A DNA stretch of 64,000 bases, taken from NCBI RefSeq assembly GCF_033958435.1, contig NC_134160.1, forward strand, positions 13,751,001-13,815,000, given 5' to 3'. Position 1 is the first letter of the stretch, and every line of letters begins with the position of its first letter. The stretch comes from Carettochelys insculpta (taxonomy: Eukaryota > Chordata > Testudines > Carettochelyidae). Of this stretch, positions 55,562 to 64,000 are shown in pieces. The notes beneath the pieces are model-generated. The model did not search any database. It was not told where the DNA came from and saw only the letters and a program-made list of their open reading frames with translations. A program made the position numbers and the translations under genes.

Positions 55562-55608
55562 GAACAAGAAGTTCTCGAAGCTACACACTAACACGGCTAC
55601 CTCTCTGA
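55562..55608 (-). mobile_element. tRNA-SINE head fragment
   Basis: The complement reads 'gaggtagccgtgttagtgtg' then 'tagcttcgagaacttcttgt': head and linker of the SINE, with the body missing. Confidence 0.65.
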
Positions 55609-56039
55609 TGCTTGTCTCTCATAAGGGGTTTCCAGACTCAGCTACTTAAGACCCTTCCTGTATATCAGACATTGTGCTACACAAATGTTGGTTCTTCACG
55701 TAATCCATAGTAATGTTTAAGTGTACATGTGCCTTATGAACTATGTTTGCCTAAACTTCCTGTGGATATGGACATCCATCACTGTTGTAATTTGTGTGGC
55801 ATATCATGGATGATTGAAGGGAAAGAGAACTCTCAGCAGGGGGTGCTCAGGTAAGCCAACAGGAAGAAGAGAAACTTTTTTGAACTAGGAACAGTTGCAG
55901 TTTGAGGGGTCTTGACCTGCCTGGCTGATGCAGAGGGAAGACATAGATAAATGATTCCTCTCAAGCAGTTTGAATGAATCCAGTAAATAACCTGACTGTC
56001 TCAAAATTAGCCAAAGATATGTAAGTAGAAAGAAAATAG
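55609..56039. other. No recognisable feature
   Basis: No supported gene or repeat. Confidence 0.3.
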
Positions 56040-56109
56040 CCGTTCAACGTCGAAGTAGGGACCGTGCAGTCGTCAAAATTGCCGGGTCCTCCATGGCGGC
56101 CATCAGCTG

Positions 56110-56499
56110 AGGGCGCACCACCACCAGCCGAGGGCGACGGACCCCCAGCTGCTGGCCATCCACCGACGGCAGCTGGAGGTCGCAGAGCAGCACCTGAAGC
56201 TGCAGGAGCGGGTGCTGGCCTGGCGCCAAGAGGCATGGGGGGCCTACATGGAGACTTTTAACCGCCTGGTCCACCAGCCTGCTCCACCAGCCGCACCACC
56301 AGCTGCTCCGCCTGTCGCCGTCCCGTCCGCCATCGCCCCGCCACCCACCGCCAAGGGCTGGAGCGCCGAGGGACCCCTGGAGCCACCTGAGACTCGCCGG
56401 GCATCATATCTTCCAGTCCGGCCCGCCCCCAGCCAGCCCCGGACAGGGCTGCGACCGAGGCGGGGCTCCTGGCCGGCCAAGCCCAGTGCCAGACTATAG
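56110..56499 (+). pseudogene. Harbinger Myb-protein C-terminal exon remnant
   Basis: The plus frame gives ATDPQLLAIHRRQLEVAEQH, LKLQERVLAWRQEAW and GAYMETFNRLV, then a Pro/Ala-rich tail and stop at 56497-56499. It matches the second-exon coiled-coil region of the element 2 Myb gene (QLLEIYHWQLEVTEQRLRVE). No DNA-binding domain remains. The heptad-like Leu/Val spacing suggests a dimerisation or partner-binding helix (inference). Confidence 0.65.
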
Positions 56500-56882
56500 G
56501 GGCGAGGGGCCTGGGACGTGGCCCCCCCCTTGTATATAGTTTAAACTTATTATTTGGTGCCCCCCGTTTGCCCCGTCCCCCCCGTGTAAATAGTTCTCCC
56601 CTTTATCCTCCCTGGTTTTCTTTTTATTAATGAGGACACTTGTTTCTTAGTATTGTTTTATTTGTACATATTAGTTTGTTTCCACGTTTGTTCTTGTTTC
56701 ATATATTTACAGTTAAAAAAAAAAGTTCTGAAAGAAAAAGAAGTTTAAGTTCAGCCACTAGTGCGTGTTGTCATTTGTCCGGGAAAAGTGGGAGGGGGGT
56801 GCAGTGGGGTGCTCCATGGTGTGGGCGTTGGGGCAGGAGTGTGGTGGAGGAAGGGGCGGGCAGTGGGGGGCCTGGGCAGAGT

Positions 56883-58265
56883 TCACCCCGCGTCCTCATC
56901 ATTGAAGTGGGCCCGCAGGGCCTCCCGGACCCGGGTCCCTTCGGGGTCCACCTGCCGACTGGGGGCAGCAGGTGGCTGGACGTCTGCCCTGCCGGCCTCC
57001 ACAGCCCAGCCCTGGAAAAAGGTCTCCCCCTTGCTCTCCACCAAATTGTGCAGGGCGCAGCAGGCACCCACAATCTGGGGGATGTTGTTTGGGCCCGCAT
57101 CCAGGCGGGTCAGGAGACATCTCCAGCGTCCCTTCAGGCGGCCAAATGAGCGCTCCACCACCTGGCACGCGTGGTTCAGGCGCTGGTTGAAGCGCTCCTG
57201 GCTAGCGGAGAGATGGCCCATGTACGGGTGCATGAGCCACAGGCGGAGGGGGTATGCCTCATCTGCGATGATGCAGAAGAGCATGGTGGTGTCCCCCAGA
57301 GGGATCTCCCGCTGGGGGATGTAGGTCCCCGCCTCCAGCCGGCGGCACAGGCCCGAGTTCCGGAAAACCCGGGCATCGTGGGTGCTGCCAGGCCAGCCCA
57401 CATAAATGTCCTGGAAACGTCCCCGGCTGTCCACCAAGGCCTGGAGGGCCACAGAATGGTAGCCCTTGCGATTGAGGTATCGTCCTCCACTGTGATGCAG
57501 GGCGCGGATGGGGATGTGAGTCCCATCCAGAGCCCCGAAGCAGTTGGGGAAGCCCAGGGTGGCAAAGGCCACGATGGTGGCATCTGGGTCCCCCAGCCTC
57601 ACGAGCCTGTGCAGGAGCATGGCGTTGATGGCACGCACAACCTGCACAGAAAGCACATGGGACAGCACCAATGAGGGCTGAGCAGGGTGTGCGTGGCCCT
57701 GCCCTGCCCTGCCCTCCTCTGCCCGGGCCCCCCTCCCCTGCCCTGCCCTCCCCCCGTGGGTTCTCTTACCTCCATGAGGACAGCCCTGACGGTGGCCTTG
57801 CTGACACCAAACTGCTGTCCCACGGACCGGTAGCTGTCGGGAGTGGCCAGCTTCCAGACAGCGATGCCGACCCGTTTCTGCACTGTGAGGGCACGCCGCA
57901 TGGCCGTGTCCTGATGCGTGAGTGCGGGGGTGAGCCACTGGCATAGCTCCATAAATGTCTGCCGGCTCATCCTGAAGTTCCTGAGCCAGCGGTCGTCGTC
58001 CCACTCCCCAAGCACCAGCCGGTCCCACCAGTCGGTGCTGGTGGGGTAGCTCCACAGCCGCTGGCGTGTGAGGCGGGGCGGGGGGGCGGGGTGCTGCAGG
58101 GTTAGGGGTTGAGCCCTGCTGCCCTGGGGGCAGCTCCTCCTTCGGTGTAGCAAGGAGGTGCTCAGCTGCCTCCCGCATGGCATGGAGCAGGGCAAGCCCT
58201 GCTCCTGCCGGGAGGGCTGGGTGGACCTCTGGCTGCTGCTGCTGCTGCTGCTGCTGGGGGTCCAT
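56883..58265 (-). pseudogene. HARBI1-like DDE transposase, two exons, one frameshift
   Basis: Exon 1 (58265-57770) starts MDP plus eight glutamines and contains TDWWDRLVLGEWDDDRWLRN and SYRSVGQQFGVSKATVRAVL. A single extra base in the G/C run near 58071-58096 shifts the frame: the exon is 496 bp, one more than a multiple of three. The donor is GAG|GTAAGA, the intron 128 bp and the acceptor TGTGCAG. Exon 2 (57641-56883) is fully open for 252 codons. It contains ALDGTHIPIRAL (Asp 1), GSTHDARVFRNS (Asp 2) and VVERSFGRLKGRWR (Glu), the complete DDE_Tnp_4 triad. Element 2's premature stop is absent here. Apart from the frameshift it would encode a full HARBI1-like transposase. Confidence 0.85.
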
Positions 58266-58644
58266 GACTGCGGCACCCGGGGTCTGTGTGCCTATGGCTC
58301 CTCAGACCACGTTCTGTGCAGGCTGAGTGTGTCTGGGAGGGGCCCTTTAAGGGAGCGGCTAGCTGTTGCCCCGGAAGCGCTAGTCCGCCTTGTGACCCTG
58401 TCTGCACCTGTGCCTGACATCCCTATTTCGATGTGTGCTACTTTGGCATGTAGACGTTCCCTCGCTGCGCCTATTTCGATGTTGGGCTGTGCAACGTCGA
58501 AGTTGAACATCGACGTTGGTGGCCCTGGACGACGTGTAGCCGTTATTCATCGAAATAGCCTATTTCGATGTCGCTACATCGAAATAAGCTATGTCGATGT
58601 AGCGTGCATGTGTAGACGTAGCCAATGTGTGGTTAGACGGGATC

Positions 58645-59155
58645 AGGTTATGGTTATTTTGAGTTTGGTTTGGACTGACTATACTTTTTTTTAGTTGCTT
58701 TGGTTAATTACTTGATATTTTTCCTCTGTAACTTTTAAGCTGAGTACCAAGGGAGTAATTCTTTGTTTTGCAACCAATTTGATCTATTTCCTCTTGTTTT
58801 GTGAACAAATTACATTTTTTAAGCAAATGATCTGATCCCAGAGTGCTGAGAAGGGTCTGTGTATGTGTATGCCTCAGACTAAAAGGCCAGTTATGAACTT
58901 ACGGCTCTTTATTCCCAAGATCTCTCATAACGGATGGTTAAGATCTGGGATTTATTCTACAGGGGGACATTCCCAGGTGTGTCTTCCTGGGTTAAAGGAT
59001 TTTTGTTTTCTATGTGGGTGGTGGCACCTACCATCCAGGGTCAGGTAATCTGTGATCTTGGGGAGTTTTTAAAGCAAAGCCTTTCATAGGCAAAGTGTTT
59101 TAAGTTTTTCTGGGACCTCACTTTCTGCACTCAGATTGTGGAGTGGGGAATAGCC
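58645..59155 (+). mobile_element. LTR-like repeat, copy 1
   Basis: The sequence from about 58645 to 59155 recurs on the opposite strand at 63665-62660. Shared words are 'gtgtcttcctgggttaaag' against 'tgtatcttcctgggttaga', 'ctcttgttttgtgaacaaat' against 'ctcttgttttctgaataaat' and 'gggacctcactttctgcact' (identical). The AATAAA-like word in the second copy and the T-rich lead-in suggest an LTR R/U5 region. Ends and family are not established. Confidence 0.5.
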
Positions 59156-60385
59156 CTGACAGCTCCCACAAATGTAGCCCAATATGATGTTAGCTTTCTT
59201 GGCTACAGAGGCACACTGTTGACATACCCAGTTTTTCATCTACTGTAATTTCCAGTACAACAGTCCTGCACAAATGCTGTTTAGCCAGTCGGTCTGCAGC
59301 CTGAATAAGTGGTACATGGGATTCTTCCATTTATGTGCAGGACTCTGCACTTGTATTTTTGGAGCCTCATCAGATTTCCTTCATCCCAATCCTCCAATTC
59401 AGCTACACCACTCTGGACCTTATCTCTATGTCCAGTGTACCTACCTCTCCTCCCAGCTTAGTGTCATCCTCAAACTTGCTGTGGTTGAAATCCATTTAAT
59501 CTTCCAGATCATCAATAAAGATGTTGAATGAAAACAGCCCCATGACTGACCCTTGGAGAATTCCACTTTATACAACCTGCCAACAAGAAATTGAACCATT
59601 GATGACTAACTGTTGAGCCCAATGATCTAGCCAGCTGTCTATCGACCTGACAGTCCATTCATCCAAGACATACTTCTGTAACTTGCTAGTAAGAATACTC
59701 TGGAAGACTGTAACAAAACTTTGCTCTGAAGTCAAGATATAGCACATCCATTGTTTTCTCCATGTCCATAAGGCCAATTATTTCATATAGAAGGCAATCA
59801 GGTTGGTCAGACATGACTTGCCCTTGATGAATATATGTTGGCTGTTTCAGATCACCTTGCTGTCCTCCAAGTGTTTCAAAATGGGTTCCTCGACGACCTA
59901 CTCCATGATTTTTCAAGGGACTGAGTAAGGCTGACTGGTCTGTAGTTTTTGGAATCTCTTTCTTCCCCCTTTAAAACTGGGGCACTACATTTGCACTTTT
60001 CCAATCATTGGGGACCTTCCCCCAGTCTCCATGGGTTTTCACAAATATTGCACAATGGCTCTTCAATCACAGTAGCCAATTCTCTCAGTGCCCTCAGATG
60101 AATTGGAGTCAGGCCCATGGACTTGTGCATGTCCAGCACTCCTAAATATTTCTTAACCTAATCCAAAGCAGGCAGTTTATAGTCTCCTTGCTGCCTGAAT
60201 CACTTTAGAGATTTTACCCTAAAAAAAATGTAAAGTGTAAGATATTCTGCAGTGGGACTCTGTGTTGCTGCTCTTCTTTTTCCTGCCTTTATTACTTGTA
60301 AGCAAACTGCCTAGGTCTCAGCACTGTTTTAGACTGGTCTGAAGCAACTTTCTAAACTCACATTGAATCTTGGGGAGCTTTTGTG
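59156..60385 (-). pseudogene. Old CR1 LINE fragment (RT region)
   Basis: The reversed text follows the CR1 ORF2 order from C-terminal side to RT: 'gttagctttcttggctac', 'cagcttagtgtcatcctcaa', 'atcaataaagatgttgaatg', 'ccttggagaattccactt' and 'aatcattggggaccttc'. Frames are broken throughout. It is followed on the right by a second CR1 3' end, so two separate copies abut here. Confidence 0.7.
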
Positions 60386-61215
60386 ACTCTCTTTTGAGAG
60401 AATCACAAATTCTAGGGCTTCAAGGGAGTTCAGGAGGTCATCTAGTCCAGCCCCCTGACTAAAGCAGGATCAGCCCCAACTAAATAATGCCAGCCATGAC
60501 TATGTCAAACCAGGACTTAAAAACTTCTAGGGATAGACATTCTACCATCTCTCCTGGTAACACATTCCAGTGCTTCACATCCTCCTGGTGAAGTAGTTTT
60601 TCCTCATATCCAACCTACACCTCTCCTTCTGTAATTTCAGACCATTGTTCCTTGTTCGGCCATCGTTCACTACTAAGAACAGTCTCTCTCCATCCTCTTT
60701 AGCTCCTCCTTTCAGGAAGCTGAAGGCTGCTATTAAATCACTGCTCACTCTTCTCTTCTGTAAACTAAATAACCCCAAATCCCTGAGCCTCTCCTCCCTC
60801 TTAGGTCATGCGCTCCAGCCCCTTAATCATTTTTGTTGACCTCCGCTGAAACCTCTCTAATGCATCCACATCATTTCTGTACTGGGGTTGGGGTGGGGGC
60901 AGAACTGGAAGCAATACTTCAGCTGTGTCCTCACCAGTGCTGAGTAGAGGGGAATAATAAGTTCTCTAGATTTGCTGGAAATGCTCACCCTAATGCACCT
61001 CAATACGCTGTTAGCCTTCCTGGCTACTACGGCACACTGTTGACTCATATCCAACCTCTCATTCACTGTAATCCCCAGATCCTTTTCTGCTTCATTGCTA
61101 CTTAGCCAGTCAGTTCCCAGCCTATAACAATGCTTGGGATTCTTCCATCCCAAGTACAGGTCTTTGCACCTCTCCTTGTTAAACCTCATCAAATTTCTTT
61201 TGACTCAATTCTCCA
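60386..61215 (-). pseudogene. CR1 LINE 3' part, second copy
   Basis: It starts with the reversed CR1 3' UTR ('ggagttcaggaggtcatcta', 'ccccctgactaaagcagga') and continues in frames 60778-60575 (MGLFSLQKRRVSSDLIAAFS, NGLKLQKERCRLDMRKNYF) and 61192-60857 (MRFNKERCKDLYLGWKNPKH, YRLGTDWLSSNEAEKDLGIT). These are CR1 C-terminal blocks, read on the minus strand. 5'-truncated near 61215. Confidence 0.8.
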
Positions 61216-62312
61216 ATTTGTCTAGGTCACTTGCCCTGCTTTTCATTTTCAATGCCTCTGTTGTAGTCACCTGCTAAAAACTTTCCAGGTTTCTCCCTGC
61301 CTTGAAAATTTCTTGAACTGGAATTTAATGCTTGGTGCCTGGTTGGCTTTCACAGGTGAAACTTCACAAACCAACCCACATTTCTCTACCAAAGCTAATG
61401 GGAGTTGAAGGAGCTTGCACCTTGCATTGGGTAACCCTACAGATGCCATCTAGGACCCCAGTCCTGCTCCAACTGATTTGAACACTGACAGCAATGGACC
61501 CGTATTTTCTCAGGCTTTTTTCATTATACTTCCATATCTATAGGCTGCAAAACAAACCAAAAATCCTTCCTCTCCTGATAAAGATTTTTTACTTGAATAG
61601 TTTTCAAGCTAATAAGGCAAAATCTCATGCAGCTTTGAAGTTGGCTAATAAATCTCTTCAACTGATCTCTGCAATATGCAGTGAAAGCTGTCAGACATTT
61701 TGATGCAGGATTCTTTGGGCCTCTGTGCGTGTGCCTCTGAACGGTACCAGTTAATATTCTTCACTACTCAGCAAGGGATCACTCCTTTGAAGGTGAAGCC
61801 TTGTTAAAATTAGGAGCAACCCTTCTCTCTCTCTTTTGTTTCAGTTGCAGGAAGCAAAGATGGAAGGCCAGCTTGAACTGGGGAATGCATGGGAATCTGA
61901 ATGGCTCATCTTGTGAAAGCCAAGTAGGGGCTAAGTAGTAAATTCCACTTCAAGTCATTTCAAGGGGCCAAGGTGCAGGAAGGGGACAGTGATATAGTAA
62001 TTAAAAATGGAACAGCACAGTCATAGAATTTTGTCAAATGTAGCCAGGTTCTCTGGGAATCTGGGTTCCCATGGAAGCCACAGGAAAGACAACACACCTG
62101 ACATGTCAAAAGTAATACTGAAAGTGTAAATTCAAAGCACATAAAGGTGAGGGTATTGTAAGGCTGGGAAAGGCATGACTGGGTGGCTGGGTGCAATGGC
62201 CCAGTATCAGTGTGGTTAGCATGGCAGAGCCATGCAGATGTTGATGGCATGCAGATGAGACTAGGGTTTTGGTGCAACCTGTTCATTGGAGGGCCAGGAG
62301 AAGATGAGCAGG
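61216..62312. other. No recognisable feature
   Basis: About 1.1 kb with no gene or repeat that I can name. Confidence 0.35.
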
Positions 62313-62530
62313 ATGACTCTTGGAGGCAAGGTGGCACATGGCTGAGGCACTAGACTGGGAACCAGAATTGAGTTTTCTTCTAGACTCTACCACTGAATCC
62401 TACTCATACTTTGGTAAAGAAACACAGGGTGAAGGATCCACAAATGGAGGTATGTTCTTAAAGGTGTTCAGCAACCAGGAATCCAGATTTTTAAAAAACA
62501 CAATGTGTAAAATGGAGGCTATAATTCTTT
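62313..62530 (+). mobile_element. MIR-like SINE with a tRNA-like head
   Basis: 'aaggtggcacatggctgagg' (A-box-like), 'agactgggaaccagaattga' and 'gactctaccactgaatcc' resemble the MIR-type tRNA head and start of the core. 'tgtaaaatggaggctataat' resembles the core end. Diverged. Confidence 0.5.
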
Positions 62531-62711
62531 TTCTAAAAGATTTATTTGTATTACAGCAGAACTTGGAAGCCACATCAAGATATTCAAAAACTGTACACAG
62601 ATACCCGAAAGATTTTTCAAGCTGATTAGACACAAAGGGAAACAGAAGGTAGAACATGGATTAGAACCCAAGTGAGTGCAGAAAGTGAGGTCCCACAAAA
62701 TTCTTTAAAAT

Positions 62712-63173
62712 GTAAATCATTTGGATTGGTCGCTTTCCCAGATAACTAGACCAACAACTGTTGGCCACATGTGCTACATTCACAAGCGAGTGAACTGTAA
62801 GCACAACCCAGTTGGGGTTGACTATATTTTTTAGAATAAGGTTCCAATGAAACCACGTTAGCATGTGACCGGTTTCATTCTTATTGGAACAAAAAAAGTC
62901 AACCCCGATTGGAGGGTGCTTACAGTTCACTCGCTTGTGAATGTAGCACAAGTGGCCAACAGTTGTTGGCCTAGTTATCTGGGAAAACGATCAACCCAAC
63001 TGATCAACATAAACTCCTTTCCCAGATCTGATGCTATGGAGATAGGGTATCATCCTTGACTATGGTGACAACCTCCTGGGTTCAAGTTGTGCTATGGACA
63101 TCAGTTCACACATGTCTGATGAGTTCCAAAAAGAATGAAAGTGGTCATGTGGTTTCATTGGAACCTTATTCTA
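62712..63173. mobile_element. Foldback-containing insertion with a ~16-bp target duplication
   Basis: The insertion is flanked by acaaaattctttaaaat (62695-62711) and acaaatcctttaaaat (63174-63189), a 16-17 bp duplication of host repeat sequence. It contains a strong inverted repeat (62721-62999), then a unique part with a tRNA B-box-like 'gggttcaagttgtgc' near 63079. At its right end is a reversed copy of the hairpin loop region ('ggtttcattggaacctta', 63151-63170). The long duplication suggests target-primed retroposition; the family is unknown to me. Confidence 0.65.
62721..62999. repeat. Inverted repeat with ~130-bp arms
   Basis: The left arm starts ttggattggtcgctttccca and the right arm ends with its complement 'tgggaaaacgatcaaccca'. 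Arms of about 130 bp ('caacaactgttggccacatg', 'cgagtgaactgtaagcac' and complements) enclose a loop of about 12-16 bp near 62860. Confidence 0.85.
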
Positions 63174-63665
63174 ACAAATCCTTTAAAATACCTTGCCTGT
63201 AAACAGACTTTACTTTTAAACTTCTCAGGGTCACAGATTTCCTGGACTCTGGAGATAGCTGCCACCACTCGAGTGAGAAAAGTCCCCTCTAACCCAGGAA
63301 GATACACATGGGAGGACTTCTTGTAGGGGTACCCCAAGCTCTTAATCCTCCTTCAGGAGACAGCTTGGAAACAAAAAACACACCAAAACAAAACAAAAAA
63401 AACTCAAAAACCTAACAACCCTGTAATTCGGTAGCTGACTGTTTTGATCTAAGAAACAGGCTCTTCGGACACAGGATCAAATCAGTGGCTTAAAAACAGA
63501 GATTTATTCAGAAAACAAGAGAAAAGTAAATCATGGTTTGAACACAGAAAAAGATATTTCCCTGGGATTTAGCTTAAAACTTACAGGTGAAAAACATCAA
63601 GTCAAACAACCACAAAAAAGCAAATACAGAACAACCAGTCCAACCAAATTTAAAATAACCATAAC

Positions 63666-64000
63666 CTGAGTGCATCTAACTATACATTTCCTTTGTACAT
63701 ACAACTTTATGACTGATTTTGCAATGGTCACAATATTTCTGATTTTTCATTCTAATTGCCTGGGAGACATTTCCCTCTGTCTTTCTCTCTGCCCTTTCAT
63801 CAGGCCCTGGTGACTCAAAGACATCTAATTTTCCAAGTCATTTTTAATTTGATCATTTCCTATGCTAAGATGTACACGTATACAGAAAATACCTGTTTCC
63901 TAGCATTTTCCCTGGACTGTGTGTTGTGTCACAAATGGGGTGGAGAGGAGGCCAGATCTACACTGAAAAATTAGGATGACTCAACTTCCTTATTCGGGAC
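63666..64000. other. No recognisable feature
   Basis: No gene or repeat assigned at the right edge of the window. Confidence 0.3.

Larger units (their letters stand above)
56040..58623. mobile_element. PIF/Harbinger element 3, two-gene copy with a damaged left end
   Basis: The right end is GGCTACGTCTACACATGC on the minus strand from 58623. The left side starts abruptly with 'gttcaacgtcgaagtaggg' at about 56040 and lacks a terminal repeat. The transposase gene is on minus (58265-56883) and converges on a Myb-gene 3' part on plus (56110-56499). The Myb DNA-binding exon has been deleted at 'cagctgag|ggcgcacc' near 56110. Because the left end is missing, no target duplication can be tested. The transposase is the best preserved of the three. 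Confidence 0.8.
62660..63665 (-). mobile_element. LTR-like repeat, copy 2, split by an insertion
   Basis: Reversed copy of the 58645-59155 repeat. Its two parts, 63665-63190 and 62694-62660, flank a 462-bp insertion. The minus strand includes an AATAAA within 'ctgaataaatctctg' near 63507, consistent with an LTR poly(A) signal. Ends not determined. Confidence 0.5.

Noticed and set aside
63060..63100. A tRNA gene around a B-box-like 'gggttcaagttgtgc'
   Set aside because: No matching acceptor stem or A box at the right spacing was found. It is more likely part of a retroposed element.
1..64000. Host protein-coding exons, tRNA, rRNA or CRISPR-like arrays
   Set aside because: Tandem spacer-repeat structure is absent, no complete tRNA cloverleaf was seen outside SINE heads, and every coding block that I could recognise belongs to a transposable element. 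A small host exon could still have been missed by eye.

Overview
The window looks like repeat-saturated intergenic DNA from a turtle (Testudines). The main evidence is a 2.8 kb CR1 LINE ending in the 'gaacataagaac' repeat. Supporting evidence is many tRNA-headed SINEs of the cryptodiran type and numerous short elements with GGCTAYGTCTACAC-like ends. The SINE variant with the 'aagtcctgtggcacc' body makes a soft-shelled turtle plausible, but that is a family-level guess from memory. I see no convincing host gene exon, tRNA, rRNA or CRISPR array. Essentially all recognisable coding sequence belongs to transposable elements.

Layout. 1-638: end of a PIF/Harbinger element. 1.7-4.1 kb: MIR-like SINE, tRNA-SINEs, a Penelope-like remnant with a GIY-YIG motif and an LTR-like piece. 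5.0-7.5 kb and 8.2-12.4 kb: two GC-rich two-gene PIF/Harbinger elements, each with a DDE transposase gene converging on a Myb/SANT-type gene. 13.6-15.7 kb: an RTE-like LINE split by a palindromic MITE. 16-21.4 kb: CR1 pieces, a solo LTR inside a SINE hairpin, and a hAT MITE. 22-24.4 kb: a LINE with a 488-codon open reverse transcriptase. 25-35.6 kb: SINE hairpin, hAT and palindromic MITEs, MIR-type pieces and AT-rich unannotated DNA. 35.8-43.7 kb: one LINE broken by an LTR (itself holding a 2.8 kb CR1), a hAT MITE (holding another MITE) and a second LTR. 43.7-53.5 kb: more CR1, a Tigger-like element with an internal minisatellite, a solo LTR, a second copy of the RTE-like LINE, and a retroposed inverted SINE composite. 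53.7-58.6 kb: nested Harbinger MITEs, a Ty3/Gypsy RNase H remnant and a third two-gene Harbinger element whose transposase is one frameshift from open. 58.6-64 kb: two inverted copies of an LTR-like repeat, one carrying a foldback insertion, around two CR1 fragments.

How they work together. The Harbinger transposase (HARBI1-like) and its Myb-like partner act as a pair in this superfamily. Here the two genes sit tail to tail between similar ends. The abundant 420-460 bp palindromic MITEs carry the same kind of ends and 3-bp target duplications, so they were probably mobilised by such two-gene elements (inference). Nested insertions with clean target-site duplications give a relative order of events at several places. 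The most unusual feature is a SINE-headed inverted repeat flanked, at two loci, by a single target-site duplication around the whole hairpin or composite. All protein-coding copies seen have at least one stop, frameshift or truncation. The boundaries and family names given here come from reading by eye, with no database search.
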